A stretch of DNA of 64,000 bases, taken from Brevibacillus laterosporus. GTDB taxonomy: Bacteria; Bacillota; Bacilli; Brevibacillales; Brevibacillaceae. The translations under genes were made by a program, and so were the position numbers. The DNA lies in NCBI RefSeq assembly GCF_030489605.1, contig NZ_JAUKFY010000009.1:1-64000 (forward strand), read 5' to 3'. The notes beneath the pieces are model-generated. The model saw nothing but the letters and a program-made list of their open reading frames with translations. It was not told the origin of the DNA and did no database searches. The stretch's first letter is position 1, and every line of letters begins with the position of its first letter. This document shows positions 47,023 through 56,207 of the stretch, in pieces.

Positions 47023-48153
47023 CTATTTAGGGGAGGTAACTACCATAGATACATAATTTCCGCAGAAACCAAAACTGTTGATAAGCACAGACTCTACTGT
47101 TGCCTTCATACTATGTCCGATCACTGCCTGAACAGGACAAGCCGGGTCGAGATTTATCAAACCAAGAGTTGCTGGAATAACGTTCTTTTGCAAAGAAAGG
47201 ACCCCTGCGGCTAATCCCATTACTCCTGAACAGCGCAACAAATGTCCAATTGCCCCTTTATGGGAACTTACCGGGATCATATTCCCCTCCTCTATAGCCT
47301 CCACAATGCCTACTGCTTCAACGAGATCACCTTGAGGGGTACCTGTTGCATGAGCCTGAATACAATCGATTTTTTTACGCTTTGCATCCTCTAACGCCTC
47401 ACTCATCGTATGTATCGCACTGACTTTATCTAGCTCAACCATATTTGTTTCATACCCACTAATGATATGACTAATTCCATCTACCCATGCTAGTGGCTTT
47501 TTCCCACGAGCTCGCAGGCATTCCTCTGACTCAAGTAAAATGACTCCCGCCCCTTCTCCTATTAAAATTCCACTACGATTTTGATCAAAGGGACGCGCTG
47601 TCTCAGTTGAAATAGCCTTAACAATATCGAGCGAAGCATATTCATATTCATTTAGCAGTTCTGCTCGTGCAATCATTACCATATCTAGTTTTCCTTGTGA
47701 GACAAGACTTTTTGCCATCGCGATTGCAGAACTGATAGAAGAACATGCTGCTGATAAACGTAATACGGGTGTTTGCTCACGCCATTCAAAAGGAAGGAAC
47801 TCCAGAGGGTCTTTCACCCATACCTCGGCCCTTTCTTCCAATCCCGACATAGAATCCCCGCAGACAACTGGTAAGATAATGGCTTTTTTGCAGTCACGCC
47901 ACATCTCTAGCTTGCACTCTGCTTGCTCCATTGCCTCCTGTAAGGACTTGTTCAACCAAAACTGCGCTATTGATTCCTCCAATTTGTCACTTTGAAAGTC
48001 AACTTGTCCGCCTATTTGAGAGCGAAACCCTTGAGCATCAAATCTGGTTAAGGAGGCAAGGGCATTTTTCCCGGCAAGCAGACCTTTGGTAAATAGCTCA
48101 AAACCGAATCCATAAGGAGAAACGATACCTAAACCAGCGATACCCACTCTCAT
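47023..48153 (-). CDS. beta-ketoacyl-ACP synthase
   Basis: A 376-residue ketosynthase with a complete active site: Cys137 in LSAACSSIS, His268 in QAHATGTPQGD and His304 in SSHKGAIGHLLRCSG (Lys299). It is slightly short compared with FabF (about 410). It should catalyse decarboxylative condensation on a carrier protein. A Cys-less truncated relative is encoded just upstream, suggesting a KS/CLF-like pair. GGGGGGAGC precedes the ATG. Confidence 0.92.
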   Translation of the reverse strand: MRVGIAGLGIVSPYGFGFELFTKGLLAGKNALASLTRFDAQGFRSQIGGQVDFQSDKLEESIAQFWLNKSLQEAMEQAECKLEMWRDCKKAIILPVVCGDSMSGLEERAEVWVKDPLEFLPFEWREQTPVLRLSAACSSISSAIAMAKSLVSQGKLDMVMIARAELLNEYEYASLDIVKAISTETARPFDQNRSGILIGEGAGVILLESEECLRARGKKPLAWVDGISHIISGYETNMVELDKVSAIHTMSEALEDAKRKKIDCIQAHATGTPQGDLVEAVGIVEAIEEGNMIPVSSHKGAIGHLLRCSGVMGLAAGVLSLQKNVIPATLGLINLDPACPVQAVIGHSMKATVESVLINSFGFCGNYVSMVVTSPK

Positions 48154-48168
48154 TTTTTGCTCCCCCCC

Positions 48169-48915
48169 CTATGATTTTGTAAAGCAAATTGCCCAGTTGT
48201 CAGGATCGACATAACCAAACCATGGCGATGAGTTTTTCAATTCCATCCAGGTCATTACCTGTTCTAGTTTATTGCCGTATAAACTGTCTTTTCTCGGATA
48301 TCCAAATGTCCAATCCGTTAGTTTTCCAACTGGTACTATCTCTCCCGTGGAAGACTCCTTTATTAACGCCGCAACGCTGATACTTCCAACAAAATCATCT
48401 GTTAAGGAGGACTCTCGGTCTACATCAACTACTATCATTAAATCAGAACGATTCTCCCTTAACAGATTGTATGCCCAACCTAAACCACTCAAGCCGCCAT
48501 ACCGATCAGTTAATGTAGCAGAGGGTCCTTTAAAGTTGAATTGCAGTGTAACAAGTGCGGTTGGAGAACTTGAATCGATAGCTAAGCTCTGATGAGGTCT
48601 AATTCTTCTGCGCGGTTGATGGAAAGCATTGAGGTAAGAGTCAATTTCTGCAGAGACAGCATTAGGCACATTCATAATGACTCCTCTTCGATCTGGCCTG
48701 GGTAAAAGATTATTCTGCTTTAATACAGAAACAACGTAAGCAACGGATTGCAGAAGAAACGGTGTCAATTTTTGATGAATTTTAAACGGTTTTTGTGTAT
48801 ATGTTGAGGTGAATCCCATATTACTTATTTTGCCAAACCATTTATTCGAGACCATTCGTTCTTTATTTATACAAAAATGATATCCGGTCACAACTGTAAT
48901 CGATTCCTTACCCAT
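48169..48915 (-). CDS. ketosynthase-like partner lacking the catalytic Cys
   Basis: A 248-residue KS N-terminal-domain homologue (SPTALVTLQFNFKGPSATLTDRYGGLSGLGWAYNLL). At the nucleophile position Tyr replaces Cys (DRYGG), and the C-terminal half with both catalytic His is missing. By analogy with chain-length factors it may form a heterodimer with the complete KS 15 bases downstream. It is the first gene of the operon; AGAGGA precedes the ATG. Confidence 0.7.
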   Translation of the reverse strand: MGKESITVVTGYHFCINKERMVSNKWFGKISNMGFTSTYTQKPFKIHQKLTPFLLQSVAYVVSVLKQNNLLPRPDRRGVIMNVPNAVSAEIDSYLNAFHQPRRRIRPHQSLAIDSSSPTALVTLQFNFKGPSATLTDRYGGLSGLGWAYNLLRENRSDLMIVVDVDRESSLTDDFVGSISVAALIKESSTGEIVPVGKLTDWTFGYPRKDSLYGNKLEQVMTWMELKNSSPWFGYVDPDNWAICFTKS

Positions 48916-48970
48916 CGACTTATCCTCTCATAGTTTTTAAATAATTGGTATTATTTTCTATTTTTTCTAC

Positions 48971-48999
48971 ATGTTATCATTACGTTATTCAAAAAACAA
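48971..48999 (-). promoter_or_regulatory. candidate promoter of the biosynthetic operon
   Basis: Minus strand TTGTTT, 17 bases, TAACAT, with TGA before the -10 (extended). It lies about 55 bases before the first gene, and no other clear promoter was seen between genes of the operon. Confidence 0.45.
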
Positions 49000-49158
49000 G
49001 TTACTATAATTGAATTTTTTCATATCATATATATATAATTTTAACCATTCAAAAATTTAAATTAACTTATTTATACCAAATTATTCTCTCTAGTAACTCA
49101 TGCCCTCATAATATAGTAAGGAAGGTTTCATAAATTAAATATTTTACAAATTTTATCT

Positions 49159-49204
49159 AACCCAAAAAAGAACACCTATAAAATTAGGTGTTCTTTTTTG
49201 GGTT
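49159..49204 (-). terminator. very strong terminator after radical SAM gene
   Basis: A 19-base perfect stem, AACCCAAAAAAGAACACCT and its complement, loop of 8 bases, with T-rich arms on both strands. It also insulates the biosynthetic operon from upstream transcription. Confidence 0.9.
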
Positions 49205-49234
49205 ACTTCTATTTAATAATATCTATAATCCACA

Positions 49235-50110
49235 CTAAGCTCCAAACCGCTTTCTATATCCACACTTTCTGCATAATTCCTCTACAGCCTCGCGTCTTGA
49301 GAATCCGTCAAAAAGATTGTTTGCTCTCTCGCTCTCTACGATTTCAGAGAAAGGTGTAGTTTGGACATTGCCCAAATTAATCACACCTTCCCCATCCAAA
49401 CAGCACGGCACAACCGTTCCATCCACAAGGATTCCTGCTTGAGAGCGAAGGGCATGGCAAAAGCCTTTTCCATCATCCTCGGGCGCGTGTAAGCTCGGCC
49501 ATTCAAATTCATGATCCTGATTGAGATAAATTCGTTCAGCAATCTTAACCCCGCTGCCCGGAACTACTTTTTCTTCAATCTTATAATCCAGGTTAAATTC
49601 CTTTTCCAGCACCTCTAAGGTCTCTCTGTTCCTATTTCGCTGAAGATTCGTTGCGTTATCTTTATCCAGATTCCAGAGACGAAAGGATATGATTACATTA
49701 TGCTCCGCCGCCTCTCGAACAAAGGATAGAATGTTAGATAAATATTTATCACGATCAACCGAGCCTTCATGACCATCAAAGCTATGCAATGAAAAGTTCA
49801 TTTGACGCAGGGCTGGCTTCCCCAGTAGCTTCGCACGATTCTTTTGGATAAGGGTTCCGTTTGTCGTGATGTTGACCTTAAATCCCTTTTCATGGCTTAC
49901 ATCCAGCAATTGATCAATTTTGGGATGCAGAAGCGGTTCGCCCTTCACATGAAGATAGATGTGCTTTGTATGCGGTTTAATTTGATCCAAAATGTTAGTA
50001 AACGTGTCTAGCTTGATAAACCTAGCTTGTCGACCTGTTTGTGGACAGAAGCTACAGGCAAGATTGCAAACACTGGTAATTTCAATGTACACCTTTTTAA
50101 ATGTCTTCAA
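49235..50110 (-). CDS. radical SAM/SPASM-type protein
   Basis: A 291-residue radical SAM enzyme: YIEITSVCNLACSFCPQ (CxxxCxxC) at the N-terminus, HVKGEPLLHP, and a short Cys-containing C-terminal region (VDGTVVPCCLDGEG, CRKCGYRK) of SPASM type for an auxiliary cluster. Widely distributed in Bacillales; function unknown. No peptide precursor is recognisable nearby and the terminator separates it from the biosynthetic operon. Confidence 0.85.
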   Translation of the reverse strand: MKTFKKVYIEITSVCNLACSFCPQTGRQARFIKLDTFTNILDQIKPHTKHIYLHVKGEPLLHPKIDQLLDVSHEKGFKVNITTNGTLIQKNRAKLLGKPALRQMNFSLHSFDGHEGSVDRDKYLSNILSFVREAAEHNVIISFRLWNLDKDNATNLQRNRNRETLEVLEKEFNLDYKIEEKVVPGSGVKIAERIYLNQDHEFEWPSLHAPEDDGKGFCHALRSQAGILVDGTVVPCCLDGEGVINLGNVQTTPFSEIVESERANNLFDGFSRREAVEELCRKCGYRKRFGA

Positions 50111-50314
50111 AACTCGTTCCTCATTCCCTATATTCTGTAAAGAAGTGATTTGTATTTTGCCATTTATCCTGATTGCCGCATGGACAAATCTATAACTGTT
50201 CTCTTCATACCTTACTTTCGCTTATTATACATGAAAAAACGCAGGGATGATTGCAACTTGAGCTTTTGGAAGCATCTGCTGGTCATGTAATGTGCTAGGT
50301 GTATCAGGATACAC

Positions 50315-50352
50315 AAAAATGACCGCCTTAGCTGATCCTAGGCTGTCATTTT
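50315..50352 (-). terminator. terminator after AraC gene
   Basis: AAAATGACaGCC-TAG pairs with CTAaGGCgGTCATTTT, followed by TG-rich bases. Confidence 0.7.
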
Positions 50353-50395
50353 CGCCTATAGTCGGTGTATACGATAGGCATTTCTTACATCCTAT

Positions 50396-51361
50396 TTACT
50401 TTAAAGCATTCTTGCCATATTCACTGGGGTTAACACCATATGTCTTGCGAAATAAAGAAGCAAAATGACTAAAATTATGATAGCCCACGAGCGACGAAGC
50501 TTCGCTGACACTAATCTTATTATTCTCCAATAGCATCCTCGCCTTTTCCATCCGTTGCTGTCTAACAAATTCAAATACAGTCATACCAAACACTTCTTTA
50601 AAGCCGATCTTGAGCTTGTAATCATTCAGTTGAATCAATTTCGATAGAGCAAGCAGGCTGGGTGGCTGGCCCAGCATTTTTACCAAAATATCCCGAGCTA
50701 AATAAATTGGATCAATATCGTCTTTTTTTAAGCTGCTGCGCCCTTTGACCTGCCCCATTTCCATTTCATAGATAAATAATGCCAAAAGCTCTAGGGTTTT
50801 TCCTTCCATATAAAGGCGTTTGGCTGACCCGCTGTATGAACAATTGCGCAGTTGCTGTAGTAGAACCTGCATTTTCGGACGAATCATATCCTGAAGATAG
50901 AGGAAGGACTGATTATTCCCAGGCATTATATTGGGAAACAAGCTGCCCCAAAGCCTTGCATCCATGCGCAGCTCCATGTGAACAATTGGTCTTTCTTTGA
51001 TTTGCTCGGCATGAAATCTTATATCATGCAAATAAACGAGTTGGGCACTACCTGCTTCTGTTACAATTTCCTTGTTTTGTCCATCAACAGAGAAATATCC
51101 ACCCCCGTCTAGTGTAAACGCAAGCTCAAGATGTGGATAGCGAATGCCTACATCAAACGAAAGATTCTCATATAAAATCATATCGCTCATGTGCAATTCC
51201 ATGCCGTCGCGAAGCTGAATGCAACTGAAATGACCTTTGCCAAGATGAGACGGTATCCTGCCGCAATGCTCATATGGCTCTACAGAGGAATAACCTAGAA
51301 TTTTATGCAGAACATTTGCATTAAAATCTGCAAACTCCGTATTTTCTGCTTGAACAATCAT
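50396..51361 (-). CDS. AraC-family regulator (PchR/YbtA-like)
   Basis: A 321-residue activator with an N-terminal ligand-binding part and a C-terminal double HTH (LNDYKLKIGFKEVFGMTVFEFVRQQRMEKARMLL, VSEASSLVGYHNFSHFASLFRKTYGVNPSEYG). PchR/YbtA relatives sense siderophores and control their uptake genes; two ABC half-transporters follow on the same strand further left-to-right, and a Fur-like site lies upstream. The ATG at 51361 follows GGAGGGG; an earlier frame start at 51430 would add 23 unrelated residues. Confidence 0.88.
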   Translation of the reverse strand: MIVQAENTEFADFNANVLHKILGYSSVEPYEHCGRIPSHLGKGHFSCIQLRDGMELHMSDMILYENLSFDVGIRYPHLELAFTLDGGGYFSVDGQNKEIVTEAGSAQLVYLHDIRFHAEQIKERPIVHMELRMDARLWGSLFPNIMPGNNQSFLYLQDMIRPKMQVLLQQLRNCSYSGSAKRLYMEGKTLELLALFIYEMEMGQVKGRSSLKKDDIDPIYLARDILVKMLGQPPSLLALSKLIQLNDYKLKIGFKEVFGMTVFEFVRQQRMEKARMLLENNKISVSEASSLVGYHNFSHFASLFRKTYGVNPSEYGKNALK

Positions 51362-51414
51362 TTTCTCCCCTCCTATCTGCATACACAGGGTTGTGATATA
51401 TGTGCTGCATCCAT

Positions 51415-51429
51415 TGATAACAATTCTCA
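51415..51429. promoter_or_regulatory. Fur-box-like site upstream of the AraC gene
   Basis: TGATAAC-A-ATTCTCA, 12 of 14 matches to the 7-1-7 Fur box TGATAAT-N-ATTATCA, 54 bases before the AraC start. Confidence 0.6.
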
Positions 51430-51575
51430 TTTACAAGCAGTTTATCATATCCTGGCTGCTTATGTATGCTATAAAATGATATTCCCCTGTTGTATAAAAA
51501 AATAAGGCCTGAGGGTACGATGCCTCAGGTCTTGGCTTTACTCTTTGCGATTATCGATATAAAAAACCAGTCTGC

Positions 51576-53312
51576 TTAATTGGATACGCCCCATCCACGA
51601 GCTTCTTGTTGCAATTTCCACATGCGGGCATACAGCCCATCTAACGCTAGGAGTTCGTCATGTTTTCCCTGTTCTCTGATCTGTCCGTTCTCCAGCACAA
51701 CGATTTGGCTTGCTGCCTTCACTGTTTTTAGCCGATGAGCAATCGCAATGACAGTTCTCCCGCGCACAAGCTGGTCAATAGCCTTTTGAATCTCCGCCTC
51801 GTTCTCAGGATCTAGCGATGCAGTTGCCTCGTCCAATAAAACAATGGGAGCGTTTTTTAAAATAGCTCGTGCAATCGAGATACGTTGTTTTTCGCCGCCT
51901 GAAAGCGTACTTCCCCCCTCTCCAACCAACGTATCATATCCCTGTGGCAGTTTTGCGATAAAATCATGGCAGCAGGCAAGTCTGGCCGCTTCCTCAATCT
52001 CATGCTGGGATGCATCACTTTTGCCAAATCTAATGTTATTTGCAATAGTATCCTGGAACAGATACACATCCTGAAAAACCATAGATACCTTGCGTAATAG
52101 CTCCTCAGGGTTCATGCGGCGGATATCCTCGCCTCCCAGGGTAACTGTCCCCTGATCAGGATCATAAAAGCGAGCAATCAAGCGAAGAACTGTACTTTTC
52201 CCGCTTCCTGACGGTCCGACCAATGCGGTAAACGAGCCTGCCTGCATCCGTAAGCTCACCTCACGTAGCACAGCTTTATCCTGATAACCAAAAGTAACAT
52301 TGTTTAATTCAACATCGTGGCACTCTGGCGGCAGAAGCTCCCCAGACATAATTGGTTCGTTTAACAATTGCACAATACGTTCCCCTGCCTGCTCGTGATA
52401 ACGAAACTCCGCATAATTAACAAGCGCAACTGTTAAGGGCTCGAAAATTCGTGTACCAACAAGTAAGAAGGTAACAAATGTCATGAGATCAAGACTGCCT
52501 CCAAGCAATAAATGAACACCTACAATCACCATGACAGTAAGCCCTGCTCGCAAGCATGCAATCGCACTTAATACAATCGGTCCAAGCAGACCCTCGATTA
52601 GCAGACTTCGCTTCATCAACTCTTTAAATGAGTTCTCCAGACGCACAAATTTTTCCCCAGTCAAGTTATAGGCCTTAATCACTCGAATCCCATGTAAATA
52701 TTCCTGCAAACGATTAGCCGCATCTATTTTGGCTCGCATATGCTGACTGCCGAGCTTGCGTTGTAATTTAGAAGTCATGAGCACTAGGGCGATCGCTATT
52801 GGAAATACAAAAAACATAGCCGCAGCCATGCGCCAGTCTAATGTAGACAGCCCTATCAGAGCAAGAAAAGGCATAATGAGTGCGCCGATCATCTGCGGAA
52901 CAACATGAGAAATCCCATGCTCTACTAATGAGATATCTCCCATCATCATGTTGGCAAGGTCCCCTGGGTCACGTTTGTTTAAAAATCCAAGCGATAGCTT
53001 TCTTACATGCTCTGCCAGCCTGGTTCTTCCATCCACCGCTGCGTTATAAGCTCCCCGAAATTGTGCTCGGTATGCCGGAAGCTCACACAGATATAAGAAG
53101 ACAATGGACATCCCCAGACCTGCGCATACCCACCATAACCTCGCGAAGTCCATTTCCGCACCTGAGCCGGTAAAAGGCTGGAAGATCAGACGTGCTGCTT
53201 CCACCAATAGTATAAATGGCAGAATTCCTACGAGGTTAGCCAGCGTGGTATAGACGACTGGCTTAATCAGCATTTTAGGATTACCCACTGTGATGTTGTG
53301 CAACATGCTCAT
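51576..53312 (-). CDS. fused ABC half-transporter (YbtQ/IrtB-like)
   Basis: A 578-residue type IV ABC half-transporter: six transmembrane segments in residues 1-310, then the ATPase with Walker A GPSGSGKST, signature TLSGGEKQR and Walker B IVLLDEATASLD. With the upstream partner (32-base overlap) it would form a heterodimer. In the YbtPQ/IrtAB group, exporter-fold proteins import iron-siderophore complexes; the AraC neighbour and Fur-like site support that, though export of another compound cannot be excluded. Confidence 0.88.
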   Translation of the reverse strand: MSMLHNITVGNPKMLIKPVVYTTLANLVGILPFILLVEAARLIFQPFTGSGAEMDFARLWWVCAGLGMSIVFLYLCELPAYRAQFRGAYNAAVDGRTRLAEHVRKLSLGFLNKRDPGDLANMMMGDISLVEHGISHVVPQMIGALIMPFLALIGLSTLDWRMAAAMFFVFPIAIALVLMTSKLQRKLGSQHMRAKIDAANRLQEYLHGIRVIKAYNLTGEKFVRLENSFKELMKRSLLIEGLLGPIVLSAIACLRAGLTVMVIVGVHLLLGGSLDLMTFVTFLLVGTRIFEPLTVALVNYAEFRYHEQAGERIVQLLNEPIMSGELLPPECHDVELNNVTFGYQDKAVLREVSLRMQAGSFTALVGPSGSGKSTVLRLIARFYDPDQGTVTLGGEDIRRMNPEELLRKVSMVFQDVYLFQDTIANNIRFGKSDASQHEIEEAARLACCHDFIAKLPQGYDTLVGEGGSTLSGGEKQRISIARAILKNAPIVLLDEATASLDPENEAEIQKAIDQLVRGRTVIAIAHRLKTVKAASQIVVLENGQIREQGKHDELLALDGLYARMWKLQQEARGWGVSN

Positions 53313-55146
53313 GACCTATGCTTCCCTCCTCTTCCATCCCGATCTGCCATTGCTCTGCGTCTATATACGTGCGCCACATTCGATTGTACAACCCTTTAGA
53401 AGCCAGTAATTCCTCATGCTTTCCCTGTTCTGAAATGCGCCCCTCATCCAGCACGATGATTTGATCAGCCTCTCGAATGGTAGCCAGTCGATGCGCGATG
53501 ACAATAACTGTTTTTCCCTTAATCAGTTCTTTGAGAGCAAGCTGCATCTCGTATTCATTCTCCGGATCAGCAAAAGCAGTCGCTTCATCTAGCACAAGTA
53601 CAGGAGCGTTTTTCAGGATCGCCCTCGCCACGGCAATACGTTGCTCTTCTCCTCCAGATAGATACACGCCACCTTCTCCGATCAATGTATCGTAACCATT
53701 GGGAAGCTTGCTGATAAAATCATGACACTGCGCCGCCCGGGCTGCCGCCATGACCAGCTCTAAAGAGGCATGAGGGCTTCCGACTGCAATATTATGAAAT
53801 ACGGTATCGCAGAACAGAAAGGTCTTCTGAAAGACAAACGCCACCGTATTCATCAAATCCTTACCTGCTATTTCTCTAATATCCACTCCACCAATTCTGA
53901 TCTCTCCCTCCGTTACATCCCAAAATCGCGGTACCAGATTGGCAATCGTTGACTTACCAGCGCCCGAGGGTCCCACTAAAGCCGTCACTTGATTCTGCTT
54001 CGCTGTAAAGGAAATCTGGGAGAGTATTTTGTCACCAGTAGAGGTGGCAGAAGAGCTGTTAGTAGATTTTTCACTGGATGGATACGAAAAACAAACATGA
54101 TCAAATTGAATATCAAACCCACGCGGTTTCTGCGGATTTTCAGGCTCTGGGATTGGCTTTTCTGCTAATATCTGATCCATTCGCTCAACCCCCTCGCTTA
54201 TTTCCCGCAATGATGAAGTCAAATACATTATTTTAAACATGGAGGAAGAAATTCCAGGGGCCATCACTAGAAAAAACAACAGAGTGGAAGCAAATGCGGT
54301 GCTTTCTGGCTGACCACTTAGCAGAAAAACTCCGACTGGCAAAAAAAATGCCGCAAAGGAGCCTAGTGTCACCTTGAAAATTAAGAATCCCTTTTCCACC
54401 TGATTCGTAACATTCAGGCAATAATCACGATAAAGAATCATATCGACATGAAACTTGCGAAACGAATGCACAGTCTGTCCAAAAACCTTGATAGCTGGCA
54501 TCCCTCTCACATATTGGACGGCGGAGCCATTCATCCTCTCCAATGAGTCATAATAAAGCTTGATACTATCTTTCATTTTGGGGCCAGTCATGAGAAATAA
54601 CTGAGCACCAAATCCAATTAAAATAGGTATCATGCAAGCAATTGCAAGCCAAGTATTGAGGTAAAACATGACAATAATCATCAGAATCGTAGTAACCAGC
54701 ACATGGACTAAGTCAGGCAGCTGATGAGCGATAAATGTCTCTACCTTTTCTACATTTTGCTCCAGCGTTTTTTTGACAGCACCTGTAGAGGTTTTGCTTA
54801 ACCAGCCCAGTGGTAATTTTCCAATATGGGAAGCGAGACGAACACGCAAACCGTACAAAATGCGAAATGCCGCAAGATGCGAAGCCATTCCCCCTGCATA
54901 CATTGTTACTAGACTCACGAGAAGGCCAAGCAAGGCGATAACACCCCAACGAATCATTAAATCCCCGTTAGCCAAGACGGGATTGGAAGCATACTCCAAT
55001 AATTCCTTTAAAATAAAGTAAACCGACGCATAAGGCACCAGCATACTGATTGCACTCACTGTAGAAAGCAAAGCCGAGACGATTAACAATCCGCGCTTTT
55101 CGCCCGCAATTTCAAGCAATCGAGGAACTCCCGTTTTTTGCTTCAT
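53281..55146 (-). CDS. fused ABC half-transporter (YbtP/IrtA-like)
   Basis: A 621-residue partner of the next gene: six transmembrane segments, Walker A GPSGAGKST, signature YLSGGEEQR and Walker B VLVLDEATAFADPENE, where Phe-Ala replaces the usual Ser-Leu. The ATG at 55146 follows GGGAGGG; longer reading (to 55308) adds 54 residues without family similarity. A Ser/Thr-rich insertion (SSEKSTNSSSATSTGD) lies before the Walker A. Confidence 0.88.
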   Translation of the reverse strand: MKQKTGVPRLLEIAGEKRGLLIVSALLSTVSAISMLVPYASVYFILKELLEYASNPVLANGDLMIRWGVIALLGLLVSLVTMYAGGMASHLAAFRILYGLRVRLASHIGKLPLGWLSKTSTGAVKKTLEQNVEKVETFIAHQLPDLVHVLVTTILMIIVMFYLNTWLAIACMIPILIGFGAQLFLMTGPKMKDSIKLYYDSLERMNGSAVQYVRGMPAIKVFGQTVHSFRKFHVDMILYRDYCLNVTNQVEKGFLIFKVTLGSFAAFFLPVGVFLLSGQPESTAFASTLLFFLVMAPGISSSMFKIMYLTSSLREISEGVERMDQILAEKPIPEPENPQKPRGFDIQFDHVCFSYPSSEKSTNSSSATSTGDKILSQISFTAKQNQVTALVGPSGAGKSTIANLVPRFWDVTEGEIRIGGVDIREIAGKDLMNTVAFVFQKTFLFCDTVFHNIAVGSPHASLELVMAAARAAQCHDFISKLPNGYDTLIGEGGVYLSGGEEQRIAVARAILKNAPVLVLDEATAFADPENEYEMQLALKELIKGKTVIVIAHRLATIREADQIIVLDEGRISEQGKHEELLASKGLYNRMWRTYIDAEQWQIGMEEEGSIGHEHVAQHHSG

Positions 55147-55305
55147 CCGATTCCCTCCCTTCTTCTTTTTGCCAAAATGAAATGAATCGTGTACCGTTAC
55201 ATGACAATGATAGCTGTTCGACTGCATTTTCTCTGCCACTTGCCGGTGAAAGGCCACCACTTCACGGATTTTTTTCCATTGTAAAAATAAGTTTGAAAAA
55301 AAGCA

Positions 55306-55336
55306 CAAAAAAACCGCCCTAATTTAGGCGGGTTTT
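55306..55336 (-). terminator. terminator overlapping the methyltransferase stop
   Basis: AAAACCCGCCTAA / TTAGGGCGGTTTTTTT (one mismatch) overlaps the last codons of the methyltransferase; transcription of the ABC pair then needs its own promoter or read-through. Confidence 0.75.
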
Positions 55337-55983
55337 CTTGCAGAGTAAGCACGAAGTGAACCTGCTCTTGTCTTGAAATCACCTATTGGTCGAACATTCT
55401 CAAACCCGGTGTCTTCAAGAAGTTCAGGAATAACATCTGTAACATGATCTGCTGTAGTCTCAAAACCATCTAATAGCTGCACGGTAAAAAACGCTGCCCT
55501 CATTACTGCATTATGAGGCTTACCAAAGTCAATGATATGTGCTTCTCCGCCCGGACGCAGGGTTCGCAATAATTCTTGTATCGTACTACGCTTCATCTCC
55601 CGTGTAAGATGATGGAAGAACAGACTAGAAAAAACGTGATCGAGGTGATTATCCTCAAAGGGAAGCTCAAACGACATTCCTTGTCGAAAGGTAAGAGCTA
55701 TCTGTTGTTCCTCTGCCTTATTTCTAGCTATGGATAGTATGTTCGGATCGGCATCTAGTCCAATTACCTCTGCATGTGGCTGTGCCTGTTTAAGCATAAG
55801 AGTTAAGGTGCCTGTTCCGCAAGCCAAATCCAAGATGCGTTGCTCCGGCATCAAATTCGCTTGACTCACAAGATGTCCTTTGAAGGCTACTTCCTTCATT
55901 CCCCACAACGAAGGATCATACAATCGGGTCAACCAATGAAATTTTAAAGCCGGAATATAGTCTTGATTTTCTGTACTTTTCAT
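55324..55983 (-). CDS. class I SAM-dependent methyltransferase
   Basis: A 219-residue Methyltransf_25/UbiE-like enzyme: LDLACGTGTLTLML (motif I), VIGLDADPNIL (acidic residue contacting ribose), FDHVFSSLFFHHL-type motif and LRPGGEAHIIDFG. Acceptor unknown. It precedes the ABC pair on the same strand but is cut off from it by a terminator. Confidence 0.88.
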   Translation of the reverse strand: MKSTENQDYIPALKFHWLTRLYDPSLWGMKEVAFKGHLVSQANLMPEQRILDLACGTGTLTLMLKQAQPHAEVIGLDADPNILSIARNKAEEQQIALTFRQGMSFELPFEDNHLDHVFSSLFFHHLTREMKRSTIQELLRTLRPGGEAHIIDFGKPHNAVMRAAFFTVQLLDGFETTADHVTDVIPELLEDTGFENVRPIGDFKTRAGSLRAYSARKPA

Positions 55984-56207
55984 TCATTTCCTTCCCCTTC
56001 CATCTTAATTTCCACCCCACAGCTTACAAGCACGTTGCGAAAAGCACATAGCAGCAAACCGACAACTTATACGAACAGATATGGTAGAAAACAAACAGAG
56101 AAGATTATGTATAATAAGGTAAATAAAAAAATGGCTGAAATGGTTCATGAATATGTGATAGTGATTTTCATAATCATCATCCTTGTCAATATATATTCTA
56201 TTCCGTC

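Noticed and set aside
34738-48915. Assignment of the operon to a known Brevibacillus product such as edeine or spergualin
   Set aside because: No NRPS/PKS modules, amidinotransferase or ketoreductase were seen, so neither pathway is supported.
50298-50318. GTGTATC-AG-GATACAC palindrome
   Set aside because: Short, next to a terminator and without a plausible promoter; no regulatory role can be supported.
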